From an uncultured Desulfobulbaceae bacterium (GTDB lineage Bacteria; Desulfobacterota; Desulfobulbia; Desulfobulbales; Desulfobulbaceae), in NCBI GenBank assembly GCA_947259225.1, contig CAMYLK010000001.1, forward strand, positions 203,118-267,117: DNA of 64,000 nt, in the 5' to 3' direction. Of the stretch, positions 27,128 through 36,224 are shown in pieces (the first letter of the stretch is position 1; each line of letters opens with the position of its first letter). The position numbers and the translations under genes are program-made. Below the pieces are notes generated by a model. That model was given only the letters and a program-made list of their open reading frames with translations. It was not told the DNA's origin and ran no database searches.

Positions 27128-28930
27128 TCATTTATTTTTGATAAACTTGCTGATCTCGCCGAGGAACACCGGGCCGTATTTTTCAAGCTTTTTGAATCCA
27201 ACCCCATGGATACACATCAGGGCAGTGTTGTCGGTCGGCAGATAGGAAGACATCTGGGCCAGGGTTGTATCATTGAAGATGACAAAAGGCGGCACCCCGG
27301 CTTCGTCGGCGAGAGTTTTTCGCAGAACCCGTAATTTTTCGAACAGTTCCGGGTCATAATCAATGTCGCTGTTTTTTAGCTTACGGTTCTTTGTTTTGGC
27401 AAGTATCCTGTCGCGCGGCAGGGCCATTTTCAGTGTCTGCTCTCCCCTCAGAAGCGGCCAGGACGTATCAGTGAGTTTGAGGACGGAATAGTTGCCCACA
27501 TCCTGTTCCAGGTACCCCAATTGCACCAGGTGGCGCAGGAGGCTGCCCCAATACTGCTGACTTTGCTCTTTCCCTATGCCATAGGTAGAAAGTTTGTCGT
27601 GCCTGAGCTTTAGAAGCCGTTCTTTTTGTGAACCCCTCAGAACGTCTATAACGTGGCCCATACCAAAACGCTGGCCTACCCGGTAGACACAGGAGAGGGC
27701 CTTGCGGGCGTCTTCGGTTGCTTCAACGAGTTCCGGTGGATCAAGGCATATATCACAGTTGCCGCAGTCCTCAGTAAGGTTTTCGTCGAAATAACCGAGC
27801 AGGACCCTGCGGCGGCAGCTCAGTGCTTCTGCAAAACCCACCATGGCATTAAGCTTATGGATCTCGATTCTTTTCTGCTCCGGGTTGTTTGATTTTTCTA
27901 TCAGGCCGCGGGCAAGGGCAATATCACCATAGCCGAACAACAGGAGTGCTTCGGCAGCCATACCGTCACGACCGGCTCGCCCGGTCTCCTGGTAATAGCT
28001 TTCAATATTTTTCGGGATGTCGAAATGCACCACAAACCTGATGTTTGATTTGTCTATCCCCATGCCAAAGGCGACGGTTGCAACAATTATCTGCACATCG
28101 TCCCGCAGGAATTCCTCCTGTACCTTCTTACGCTGTGAGGCTGAAAGGCCGGCGTGATAGCTGGCTGCCTTGAAACCTGCTTCTATCAGTTGGGCCGTCA
28201 CTTTTTCAACCCGTTTCCGGCTCAGGCAGTACACAATTCCTGGTTCATTTTTCCATGACTGGAGGAAATCAGTCAGTTGGGCAAAGGGCTTCTGCTTTTC
28301 AAGAACAGTATAGCGGATGTTGGGACGATCAAATCCGGCAATATACTTTGGGGCATGGTTAAGGTGAAGACGGTCTAGGATATCTCCACGGGTATGGGAT
28401 TCTGCAGTTGCGGTAAGGGCAATGACCGGAATGCCCGGGAAAAATTTTCGCAGCTTGCCTAGTTTACTATACTCCGGACGAAAATCATGGCCCCACTGCG
28501 AAATGCAATGTGCTTCGTCAATGGCAAATAAAGATATGGGAATATCCCTGAGCCGTTCAACAAAATCATCATTCATTAACCGTTCCGGGGCAACATAGAG
28601 AATGTCAAGCTCTCCATGGTGGAGCATGGCAAGCACTTCACGGGCTTCACTGCTTTTGAGGGAAGAATTGTAATAGGCTGCATGCACACCACAGGCATTA
28701 AGAGCATCCACCTGGTCTTTCATCAGGGAGATCAGGGGAGAGACGACTATCCCGATGCCGTTGCGATGCAGGGCCGGTATCTGGTAACAAAGGGATTTGC
28801 CGCCGCCGGTCGGCATAAGGACAAAAGCGTCCTGGCCGCTTATGATTTTATCGATGATTTCCTGCTGATGCTCGCGGAAGGTATCGTAGCCGAATATGTG
28901 CTGCAGACTGTCCAGAGGAGTTGTTTTCAT
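27128..28930 (-). CDS. recQ: ATP-dependent DNA helicase RecQ
   Basis: The 600-residue protein has the full RecQ layout. Motif 0 is near [12 protein letters not shown], Walker A is [10 protein letters not shown] (about 40-49), and DEAH lies in [20 protein letters not shown]. Motif VI is [12 protein letters not shown]. The zinc-binding RQC contains [10 protein letters not shown] and [11 protein letters not shown], and the HRDC domain is at the C-terminus (about 525-600). It unwinds DNA 3'-5' in recombination and repair. Length matches the E. coli enzyme. It is transcribed opposite to the ankyrin gene and appears to stand alone. Confidence 0.95.
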   Translation of the reverse strand: MKTTPLDSLQHIFGYDTFREHQQEIIDKIISGQDAFVLMPTGGGKSLCYQIPALHRNGIGIVVSPLISLMKDQVDALNACGVHAAYYNSSLKSSEAREVLAMLHHGELDILYVAPERLMNDDFVERLRDIPISLFAIDEAHCISQWGHDFRPEYSKLGKLRKFFPGIPVIALTATAESHTRGDILDRLHLNHAPKYIAGFDRPNIRYTVLEKQKPFAQLTDFLQSWKNEPGIVYCLSRKRVEKVTAQLIEAGFKAASYHAGLSASQRKKVQEEFLRDDVQIIVATVAFGMGIDKSNIRFVVHFDIPKNIESYYQETGRAGRDGMAAEALLLFGYGDIALARGLIEKSNNPEQKRIEIHKLNAMVGFAEALSCRRRVLLGYFDENLTEDCGNCDICLDPPELVEATEDARKALSCVYRVGQRFGMGHVIDVLRGSQKERLLKLRHDKLSTYGIGKEQSQQYWGSLLRHLVQLGYLEQDVGNYSVLKLTDTSWPLLRGEQTLKMALPRDRILAKTKNRKLKNSDIDYDPELFEKLRVLRKTLADEAGVPPFVIFNDTTLAQMSSYLPTDNTALMCIHGVGFKKLEKYGPVFLGEISKFIKNK

Positions 28931-29282
28931 ATATGATTATATTGTTAAAATGTTCCTGCCTGATCTGTCGATTAAGCATGACAACACTACTCTATGGATG
29001 TAGCAGACCCAACAAAATTATTCTGTGCATGGCAAGCTAAACACTTTGCTGTCAATCTTGGCTGTTTTCTGTTAAACAGGTGTATTTTTGATTTAACCTT
29101 CTGTCATTCCGGCCGAAGTGGAGCGGAGAACCGGAATCCAGCCGGGAGTGCAGCATAATGTATGCCGGATCGTATCCGGCATGACTGATAAGCAAATTGA
29201 AATGGTCTGGTAACAGTGATTGCCGTGCCGGATATAGCGGAAGGTTGAATGAAAGCAAATGATATACAGCCAGGAGATAATC
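28931..29282. other. Intergenic region with palindromic element
   Basis: These 352 bases lie between recQ and the small zinc-ribbon gene. They contain the sequence TGTCATTCCGGCC...GAACCGGAATCCAG (29102-29139), resembling dispersed TCATTCCGG...CCGGAATCC repeats common in deltaproteobacterial genomes, and the hairpin at 29162-29182. No gene is seen. Confidence 0.55.
29162..29182. repeat. Short palindrome ATGCCGGAT-CGT-ATCCGGCAT
   Basis: Perfect 9-bp arms (29162-29170, 29174-29182) with a 3-nt loop. Sequences of this type recur in intergenic regions of many proteobacteria. No T-tract follows. Confidence 0.75.
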
Positions 29283-29450
29283 ATGAAATTATGGGTAACC
29301 CCGGATGGGGATCGATGGCTCTGTGATGAATGCGCAAAGCAGTTCGAGGAGCAGATCGAGAAAGAAGAGTGGCGGGCAGCGTTTGAAAAGTATGAACCCA
29401 TGCTGCGCTGTACCGAGTGCAAGCATTGTGATATTGAAATACCGGATTAA
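29283..29450 (+). CDS. Small zinc-ribbon-like protein
   Basis: Start at ATG 29283, because AGGAGATAATC precedes it; the upstream in-frame ATG at 29259 has none. The 55-residue product (MKLWVTPDGDRWLCDECAKQ...) has two CxxC pairs, LCDEC near the N-terminus and RCTECKHC near the C-terminus, which could bind one zinc ion. The helical acidic middle (FEEQIEKEEWRAAFEKYEP) links them. I do not recognise a named family and no partner is evident. Confidence 0.6.
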   Translation: MKLWVTPDGDRWLCDECAKQFEEQIEKEEWRAAFEKYEPMLRCTECKHCDIEIPD

Positions 29451-29453
29451 GTA

Positions 29454-29642
29454 CTATTTTGTTTGTTTATAACGCGTCCTTGTGATCCGCGAATCCCTTT
29501 TTTTCCCTCGGCACCGATTGCAGCGATCGTTGCTGCACCACTGGCAGGAAAAGCAGTCCCGGCAGGGGTGCTTTTTAGGCAGGTTTTTATATTCAGGGAT
29601 ATAGATTTGTCCCTTTTTGCCGGGGAGTTTTTGGAATGGCAT
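29454..29642 (-). CDS. Small cysteine-rich protein
   Basis: The 62-residue frame contains the dense motif CRDCFSCQWCSNDRCNRCRG (residues 27-46) after a basic N-terminal part (YIPEYKNLPKKHP). Six cysteines in 18 residues suggest metal or Fe-S binding. The opposite-strand frame in the same place is hydrophobic low-complexity and less convincing. No good ribosome site precedes the ATG at 29642, so the start is uncertain. I recall similar short Cys-rich proteins in sulfate reducers but know no function. Its stop lies 3 bp from the convergent zinc-ribbon gene. Confidence 0.5.
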   Translation of the reverse strand: MPFQKLPGKKGQIYIPEYKNLPKKHPCRDCFSCQWCSNDRCNRCRGKKRDSRITRTRYKQTK

Positions 29643-29887
29643 CTTTTTTTTATTCCGGTCTGGATATACTTATTTCCTGGCTGGGGAATTTTTCCCGGCA
29701 CGTTCTCAATCCTCTACATGACAAAATCTAAGCACGAAGCACTAATTTAGAAACAAACACGAAATGATAATGACCAAATGATCAAAAGATTGTTCTGGTG
29801 AAATTCAGTATGCCATTAGGATTTATGTCATTTTAAATTGTTTCGGAATTCGAATTTAAACATTCGTAATTATACCTGCGGAAGACC

Positions 29888-31036
29888 TTAATCAAGGGTG
29901 CTGCGGTAGCGTTTCAAACCGATGGTCAGGGCAACGATAAGGAACAGGGTGATGGGCCAGAGGTGCGGGATGATCTGTTCAATGGAGTTGCCCTTGAGGA
30001 GAATTCCTCGGACAACCCGGAGATAATGGGTAAGGGGGAGGATGCTGCCGATTTTCTGGGCCCAGACCGGCATGCCACGGAAGGGGAACATGAAGCCGGA
30101 GAGCAGGATCGATGGCAGGAAAAAGAAAAAGGCCATCTGCACTGCCTGCAACTGGTTGCGGGCCAGGGTGGAGAAGGTCAGGCCGACGCCGAGGTTGGCG
30201 GCGATAAAGAGCAGAGAGACGAGAAGCAAAAGGTAAAGGTTGCCGATAATAGGTACTTTGAAGAGGAACCAGGCCGCGGCAAGAATAACGCCCATCTGCA
30301 CGTATCCCACAATAATATATGGAATGATCTTGCCGATCATGACCTCAAAAGGCTTGACCGGGGTGGAAAGCAGGTTCTCCATGGTGCCGCGCTCCCGTTC
30401 CCTGGTGATGGCAAGGGCAGTGATAATGACCAGGGTCATGGTCAGCACCACTCCCATCAGGCCGGGGACAATATTGTACTGGGTAATCCCTTCGGGATTG
30501 AATTGGGGATGGAGGATGACATCCACGGGTGGATCGTCCCGCCGCAGGTGGCTTAAAGGGCCTGACAGATCCCTGGTAAGAGCCCTTTCAGCAACAATTC
30601 GAAAGGCCGACAGGGCGTTACTTGTTGCTGCCGGGTCAGTTGCATCAGCGGTAAGAAGCAGGGCCGGGTTTTCTCCACGGACCAGGCGGCGTGAGAACTG
30701 TTCCGGAATGGAGAGGACAAACTGCACCCCGCCGGTTTCAATCAGTTGCTCGGCCTCCTTTTCGGTGGCCACGGTTTTGATCACCTTGAAGTACCGGCTG
30801 TTCTGCATGGCGGCGACGATGGTGCGGGAAAAGACACTGTGGTCTGCTGCCAGGACGACTGTGGGCAGATGCTTGGGGTCTGAGTTGATTGCAAAGCCGA
30901 AAATGACCATCTGCATGATGGGGATACCTATCATCATGCCAAAGGTTACCCTGTCCCGCCGCATCTGGACAAACTCTTTGCCGATGATGGCATGAAAACG
31001 CCGGAAGGAAAAAAGGTCGCCAAAAGCCATTTTCAC
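29888..31036 (-). CDS. ABC-2 type transporter permease
   Basis: The 382-residue protein has an N-terminal helix after KEFVQMRRDRVTFGMMIGIP, and a large extracytoplasmic domain (about 45-175). Five more hydrophobic segments follow, with the ABC-2 signature TREREHGT-like ITREREGTMENLLSTPVKP (here ITRERERGTMENLLSTP). This matches YbhS/YbhR-type permeases of multidrug exporters. It overlaps the ATPase gene by 4 bp, giving an HlyD-ATPase-permease operon. E. coli relatives have two permeases; only one is present here. Confidence 0.85.
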   Translation of the reverse strand: MKMAFGDLFSFRRFHAIIGKEFVQMRRDRVTFGMMIGIPIMQMVIFGFAINSDPKHLPTVVLAADHSVFSRTIVAAMQNSRYFKVIKTVATEKEAEQLIETGGVQFVLSIPEQFSRRLVRGENPALLLTADATDPAATSNALSAFRIVAERALTRDLSGPLSHLRRDDPPVDVILHPQFNPEGITQYNIVPGLMGVVLTMTLVIITALAITRERERGTMENLLSTPVKPFEVMIGKIIPYIIVGYVQMGVILAAAWFLFKVPIIGNLYLLLLVSLLFIAANLGVGLTFSTLARNQLQAVQMAFFFFLPSILLSGFMFPFRGMPVWAQKIGSILPLTHYLRVVRGILLKGNSIEQIIPHLWPITLFLIVALTIGLKRYRSTLD

Positions 31037-31953
31037 TGTACCTCGCGCTGCTGCATCAGACTGATAAAGACTTCTTCCAGGTTGGCATCAACTTTCTCCA
31101 GGCTGTACTCTCCATTTTTCAAAAAGGCGAGACTGGCACCAAGCAATTCTTCGTCATGGCCGCTTATATGCAGTATGTTACCGAAAGGCACGACCTGTTC
31201 AACTCCAGGCATTTTTTTGAGTTCCGGGCTCATCAAATGAACATTTTTGCCGGCCAGAGCCCAGGTCTTAAGGCCGGATGACGATACTACTTCTTCGGCA
31301 GTGCCGGCGACCAGGAGGCTGCCATAAGCAAGGTAGGCGAGCCGGTGGCAGCGTTCAGCCTCATCCATGTAGTGTGTGCTGATAAGCGAAGAAATTCCCT
31401 CGGCCGCGAGGTTGTAGATGTCATCCCAGAAATCGCGCCGTGCCTTGGGGTCAACACCGGCAGTCGGTTCATCGAGAAGCAGCAACTTGGGTTCATGCAG
31501 GAGACAGGCTGCCAGGGCCAGGCGTTGTTTCCAGCCACCGGACAGGGTACCGGCCAGCTGGTCGGCAAAACGGGCAAGCCCCATTCTGTCAATGGCATTA
31601 TCCACCACTGACCTGATATTTTTCACCTTGTAGACCCTTGCCATGAACGTAAGGTTCTCCCGTACGCTGAGGTCTTCATACAGGCTGAAATGCTGGGCCA
31701 TGTAACCGATAAGGGGTTTTATTTTTCTGGCCTCTTTCAGGATATCAAATCCGAGGCAGACCCCGCTGCCTGAATCCGGGCGCAAAAGACCGCACAGCAT
31801 TCTGATGAAAGTTGTTTTACCGCTGCCGTTGGGGCCGAGGAAACCGTAAATTTCACCGGGTTGTATTTGCAGGGAAAGCTGGTTGATAACGGTTTTTCCG
31901 CTGAATGACTTGGTCAGGTTGTGTACGTCAATGACCGGCGCACTTTCAGGCAT
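31033..31953 (-). CDS. ABC transporter ATP-binding protein (exporter)
   Basis: The 306-residue ATPase has Walker A GPNGSGKTT, signature LSGGWKQRLALAACLL, and Walker B LLLLDEPTAGVDP followed by the H-loop STHYMDEAERC. The C-terminal about 80 residues resemble those of ABC-2 exporter ATPases. The start overlaps the upstream HlyD gene by 8 bp, so the three genes are translationally coupled. The likely role is drug or lipid efflux with the flanking permease and fusion protein. Confidence 0.88.
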   Translation of the reverse strand: MPESAPVIDVHNLTKSFSGKTVINQLSLQIQPGEIYGFLGPNGSGKTTFIRMLCGLLRPDSGSGVCLGFDILKEARKIKPLIGYMAQHFSLYEDLSVRENLTFMARVYKVKNIRSVVDNAIDRMGLARFADQLAGTLSGGWKQRLALAACLLHEPKLLLLDEPTAGVDPKARRDFWDDIYNLAAEGISSLISTHYMDEAERCHRLAYLAYGSLLVAGTAEEVVSSSGLKTWALAGKNVHLMSPELKKMPGVEQVVPFGNILHISGHDEELLGASLAFLKNGEYSLEKVDANLEEVFISLMQQREVQ

Positions 31954-32962
31954 TCGGCATCTCCAGACGGACGTCTACCGGCTGGCCGGGATGCAGCATG
32001 GCAGCATCAGCGGCGCTGACAGCGGCTTCGATCATATAAACCAGTTTGGAACGGGTTTCCCTGCTGTAAATAACAGGCGGTGTGTATTCCGCCTGTGGGG
32101 AGATATAGGATATTGATGCCTGGTATGTTTTTTCGACGCCATCCGCCTGGACGAATACTTCCTGCCCCAATTTCATGGAAGCAAGCATGTTTTCCGGTAC
32201 AAAAAAACGTATTTTAATGTTGCCGGGAGGCAGGATACTGACAACCGGATGTGCGGCCGGGATAAATTCTCCTTCCACGTAAAAAGTGTCATGCACAAAT
32301 CCGGCCTGGGGGGCGAACTGGTTTTTCTGTGCCAGGCTCCACTGGGCCTGGGTCAGCCGATCACGGGCAGCCTCCACCTCAGCACGTACGGCTTCTATTT
32401 CGTCAGCGCGGGCCCCGAGCTGGGCAGTTTCGAGTTCGGCCTTTAGCTGTTCGACAGCTGCCGCATTTCGTTCCATCTCGGTGCGCGTCCTGTCAAGCTG
32501 TTCCTGGGCAATGACCTTCTGCTGCTGGAGTTTTTTTCGGCGTTCGAATTCGGCCCTGGAGAGGTTTAGCGATGCAGCAGCCTGGTCAAGTTTTGCTCTC
32601 AGGGCTGCCAGCTCTGATGGCCTGAGTCCCTTGGAAATGTCAGCCAGCCGGTTTTCCGCGCGGCGCAATCCTTGTCGAGCTTCCGAAACAGCCGCGGTCT
32701 CGAAGATCTGGTCAAGAGAGAAAAGAGGGTTGCCTTTGGCTACATTCTGGCCTCGACTGACGGAAAGTGTTTCGAGCCTGCCTGCCAAAGATGAGGCGAC
32801 CATGAGGTATTCACCTTCAACATAACCCTGGAAAAAGTTATGCTGTTCTTTTTTGCAGCTGGTTGTCAGCGCACTCGTGAATACCAGCAGGCAGATAAGG
32901 AAAATTAACAGGGGTGTATTTTTCGGGAAAGGTAGGTTTGATGTATTATCCAGGTTCATCAA
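31946..32962 (-). CDS. HlyD-family membrane fusion protein
   Basis: The 338-residue protein has a hydrophobic N-terminal segment (16-36) followed by Cys (TTSCKKEQ), which may be lipidated although the lipobox is weak. The first half-barrelsandwich is GYVEGEYLMVASSLAGRLETL. A long coiled-coil hairpin (about 85-215, rich in Glu, Arg and Ala) comes next, then the second half and beta-barrel (PAHPVVSILPPGNIKIRFFV). It resembles YbhG. It links the inner-membrane ABC exporter to an outer-membrane channel; no TolC gene is nearby. Confidence 0.85.
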   Translation of the reverse strand: MMNLDNTSNLPFPKNTPLLIFLICLLVFTSALTTSCKKEQHNFFQGYVEGEYLMVASSLAGRLETLSVSRGQNVAKGNPLFSLDQIFETAAVSEARQGLRRAENRLADISKGLRPSELAALRAKLDQAAASLNLSRAEFERRKKLQQQKVIAQEQLDRTRTEMERNAAAVEQLKAELETAQLGARADEIEAVRAEVEAARDRLTQAQWSLAQKNQFAPQAGFVHDTFYVEGEFIPAAHPVVSILPPGNIKIRFFVPENMLASMKLGQEVFVQADGVEKTYQASISYISPQAEYTPPVIYSRETRSKLVYMIEAAVSAADAAMLHPGQPVDVRLEMPNA

Positions 32963-33035
32963 TCAGTTTTTCCTCTGCTTTTTTGATAATGTTGTTAATA
33001 AGTTAGTGAACATAAATGTAAGGACCAACCCTTTT

Positions 33036-35516
33036 TTACAGAACTCCCCAGATATCACGGGCATATTCCCTGATGCTGCGATCACTGGAGAATTTCCCCA
33101 TGCCGGCCACATTAAGGATAGTCCGTTTGAACCATTCAGCTTTGTCCAGGTACGTTTGGCTGACCTCTTCCTGGCAGCGCAGGTAATCTTCCAGGTCGAT
33201 CAGGTGCAGGTATGGATCTCGCTGGTGATCGAGTATGTCATTCACGATAGGCTGGAAGAGAGCACGATCTCCATCGCTGAAACAGCCGTCCTGCAGGCTG
33301 TCGATGATCTCACGAATTTCCGGATTTCCCTCGTAGATCATAGAGGGGGTCCGCCGCGGGGTCTTTCTTTCCCATTCCGCCTCCTCTGAGTTGAGCCCGA
33401 AAATGAATATATTGTCTTCACCCACCTCCTCACGGATTTCTATATTGGCCCCGTCCAATGTGCCAATGGTGAGTGCACCGTTCAATGCGAATTTCATGTT
33501 GCCTGTCCCTGATGCCTCGGTCCCGGCTGTTGAGATCTGTTCAGACAGGTCGGCCGCCGGGATGATTTTTTCGGCCTGTGAGACACCAAAGTTCGGTATA
33601 AAAACAACTTTGAGCCGGTCATTCAGGCGGGGATCATTATTAACAGTATCTGCCACCGAGTTGATCAGCTTGATGATAAGTTTCGCCTTCCGGTATCCAG
33701 GGGCTGATTTGCCGGCAAACACAACAGTCCTGGAAGTCGTTACCGTTTCAGGCCGGATGATGAGGCGGTGGTAGAGATGAATGACATGCAATATGTTCAA
33801 GAGCTGTCTCTTGTATTCATGAATCCGTTTGACCTGCACATCAAAGAGTGAATTCGGATCTACAGTGACACCACATTTCCTTTTGATAAGCTGGGCCAGG
33901 CGGATTTTGTTGCTTTTCTTGGCTCCACGGAACTGGGCCTGGAAGTCTTTGTTATCAGCGAGCGGTTTGAGTTTTTTCAGTTGATCCAGATCCGCGATCC
34001 AGTCAGTACCAATTTCAGTGGTGATAATCCTGCTCAAAGCCTTATTGCATTGAAAAAGCCATCGTCTCGGTGTTATTCCATTGGTTTTGTTGTTGATACG
34101 GTCCGGATAAAATTCATGGAAGTGCCTGAACATTCTGCTTTTCAATAACTGAGTATGCAGGGCGGCAACACCGTTGACGGAGTGGCTGCCGACAATGGCA
34201 AGGTTTGCCATTCTTATTCTTTTGGGCGGACCGTCATCAACCATCGACATTTCCCTTACCTTCAGTTCATCACCAGGGTAGGCGGCGCGAACCTGGTCGA
34301 GGAAACGGCGGTTGATCTCGTAGATTATCTGCAGATGTCTCGGCAGCAGGCGTCCGATAAGGTCAACCGGCCATGTCTCCAGGGCCTCGGGCATCAGTGT
34401 ATGGTTGGTGTAGGCAAAAGTTTTGGTGCAGATACCCCATGCTTCCTCCCAGCTTAATTCACATTCATCCATGAACAGGCGCATCAGTTCCGGGATGGCG
34501 ATGGCAGGATGGGTATCATTGAGCTGGATAGCTACCTGATCGCTGAAAATGGAAAAATCGTCATTGTGCTTGGTAAAGCGCCGCAGGATATCGAGCAGGG
34601 TAGCGGCAACAAAGAAATACTGCTGTTTCAGCCGGAGTTCCTGGCCGGCACTGGGCTTGTCCTGTGGATACAGCACCTTGGAGATGGTTTCCGAGTGCAC
34701 CTTGGTATGTACTGCGCCGATATAATCTCCCCGTTCGAAGTAGGTGAGGTCGAGTTCACGGGAAGCCCGGGCTTTCCATAGCCGCATATTGATAACGTTG
34801 TCGTTGAGGTAGCCCGGAATAAGGACATCACAGGGTAGGGCCATGACCGTTTCTGTATCGACCCATTCATGATGCAAATGGCCATTCTTATCCATGCTGG
34901 CATTGACTGAGCCGTAAAACTGTATTGGATACAGAGGGATTCGCCGCTCATATTCCCATGGGGTGCCGAACCGGAGCCAGTTGTCCGGGCTTTCGACCTG
35001 GTACCCGTTTATAATTCTCTGGTTAAACAGCCCGTATTCGTAATTGATCCCGTATCCGTAAGCAGGGATGTTCATGCTGGCTATAGAGTCCATGAAACAG
35101 GCGGCAAGCCTGCCCAGGCCACCATTTCCAAGGGCAGCGTCCTGCTCTTCGTCTATAATGTCCTCAAGCCTGTAGCCCAATTCACTCAGCACATCCTCAA
35201 CCGTATCCCGACAGTCAAGATTAATGAGGCTGTTATCAAGAGACCGGCCGATAAGAAATTCCAGGGAAAGGTAATAGACCCTTTTTTTTCCCCCGGAGTA
35301 ATATGATCTCTGGGTTTCAATCCATTTTTTCACAAGGAAATCCCGCATGGTATAGGCAAGGGCCTGATATACATCCGCCTTGTTCGAGCGTTCCGGGTCC
35401 CGCCCCTTGCTGCTCACCAGGTGAGAGATAATACCATTTCTGATTCCTTCTCTGTCCTTGGGGTTGAACAGTTTGTTCAGGGTGTCATTGACAGGTTCTT
35501 GTGAAGGATGTTCCAT
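33036..35516 (-). CDS. glgP: Glycogen/maltodextrin phosphorylase
   Basis: The 826-residue protein spans the full GT35 family. The N-terminal part has KRVYYLSLEFLIGRSL and ALGNGGLGRLAACFMDS. The C-terminal domain holds the pyridoxal-phosphate lysine in EASGTGNMKFALNGALTIGT, followed by LDGANIEI. It releases glucose-1-phosphate from storage glucan in the cytoplasm. No other glycogen gene is adjacent, so this is a lone catabolic gene. Length is as usual for the family. Confidence 0.95.
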   Translation of the reverse strand: MEHPSQEPVNDTLNKLFNPKDREGIRNGIISHLVSSKGRDPERSNKADVYQALAYTMRDFLVKKWIETQRSYYSGGKKRVYYLSLEFLIGRSLDNSLINLDCRDTVEDVLSELGYRLEDIIDEEQDAALGNGGLGRLAACFMDSIASMNIPAYGYGINYEYGLFNQRIINGYQVESPDNWLRFGTPWEYERRIPLYPIQFYGSVNASMDKNGHLHHEWVDTETVMALPCDVLIPGYLNDNVINMRLWKARASRELDLTYFERGDYIGAVHTKVHSETISKVLYPQDKPSAGQELRLKQQYFFVAATLLDILRRFTKHNDDFSIFSDQVAIQLNDTHPAIAIPELMRLFMDECELSWEEAWGICTKTFAYTNHTLMPEALETWPVDLIGRLLPRHLQIIYEINRRFLDQVRAAYPGDELKVREMSMVDDGPPKRIRMANLAIVGSHSVNGVAALHTQLLKSRMFRHFHEFYPDRINNKTNGITPRRWLFQCNKALSRIITTEIGTDWIADLDQLKKLKPLADNKDFQAQFRGAKKSNKIRLAQLIKRKCGVTVDPNSLFDVQVKRIHEYKRQLLNILHVIHLYHRLIIRPETVTTSRTVVFAGKSAPGYRKAKLIIKLINSVADTVNNDPRLNDRLKVVFIPNFGVSQAEKIIPAADLSEQISTAGTEASGTGNMKFALNGALTIGTLDGANIEIREEVGEDNIFIFGLNSEEAEWERKTPRRTPSMIYEGNPEIREIIDSLQDGCFSDGDRALFQPIVNDILDHQRDPYLHLIDLEDYLRCQEEVSQTYLDKAEWFKRTILNVAGMGKFSSDRSIREYARDIWGVL

Positions 35517-35600
35517 AACCGATATCCTGGTGGTGTGTTTGGATTGTCTCCATATATTATGACACGTTTTGCACCTTGTTGTACATGGAATTATACAAGA

Positions 35601-36224
35601 TTACAGGTTGTTATGGGTTTGTATCCGGCTGCACCGTACTGGATTCGTATCCGGAAGGGCAAGGTACATTGCGTTTTCCCGAGCTGTTTTAATTTCATCG
35701 GGGTGGAGTTTCCAGCCATAGGTTTTGGAGCGCATCAGGTTGTCGTCCGAATCCTGAAGATGCCGGAGGTCAAGGGCATGGCCAAGTTCGTGGGCCGCGG
35801 TTCGTGCTGCTGAAGACGCTGCGGGATGCGGGGCAGTCCGGAGGTCGGGATCGTCGCGCACATGTATGTCGTTTCCATCACTGTAATATCCGTTCCAGAC
35901 GGGAATTGTCGCCTCAAACCACAGGTCAAGACCATCTGTCATCTGTTCGTCATGATCAACGGTGTGCATTTCAAAACAGATTCCAGCCTGGGAAAGCCAG
36001 ATAGTGTTTATTTCTTCAAGAATGGGAGGCCATTCGGCTGGCACTCTGTTACTGTCTCCGAGATGGACCCTGAGGGGAATACGGTATACCGGCAGATGCG
36101 ATGACTTTATCTCTGTAGCAGCTTCTTTGCCTGAAATAGGGGATGCGAGAAATACTGTAAAAATCAGCACAGGGAATATCACTGTTATTTTCCATTTCAA
36201 AGCTGTTATAAGACGATAGGTCAT
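35601..36224 (-). CDS. Exported metzincin-like zinc metalloprotease
   Basis: The 207-residue protein has an N-terminal signal segment (about 10-32). The zinc motif is HELGHALDLRH, matching HExxHxxxxxH with a third histidine ligand, and the following LMRSKTYGWKL supplies a Met-turn. Metzincins normally have Gly at the eighth motif position; here it is Asp. The domain is small, as in archaemetzincin- or matrixin-like bacterial proteases. Its ATG overlaps the stop of the MFS gene by 4 bp. The substrate is unknown. Confidence 0.78.
   Translation of the reverse strand: MTYRLITALKWKITVIFPVLIFTVFLASPISGKEAATEIKSSHLPVYRIPLRVHLGDSNRVPAEWPPILEEINTIWLSQAGICFEMHTVDHDEQMTDGLDLWFEATIPVWNGYYSDGNDIHVRDDPDLRTAPHPAASSAARTAAHELGHALDLRHLQDSDDNLMRSKTYGWKLHPDEIKTARENAMYLALPDTNPVRCSRIQTHNNL

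Noticed and set aside
29100..29182. CRISPR-like repeats
   Set aside because: Only single palindromic units are present, with no regularly spaced direct repeats.
29463..29750. Plus-strand 95-residue hydrophobic frame
   Set aside because: It overlaps the more convincing Cys-rich frame on the other strand, has low-complexity Pro/Ala/Phe content and no ribosome site.
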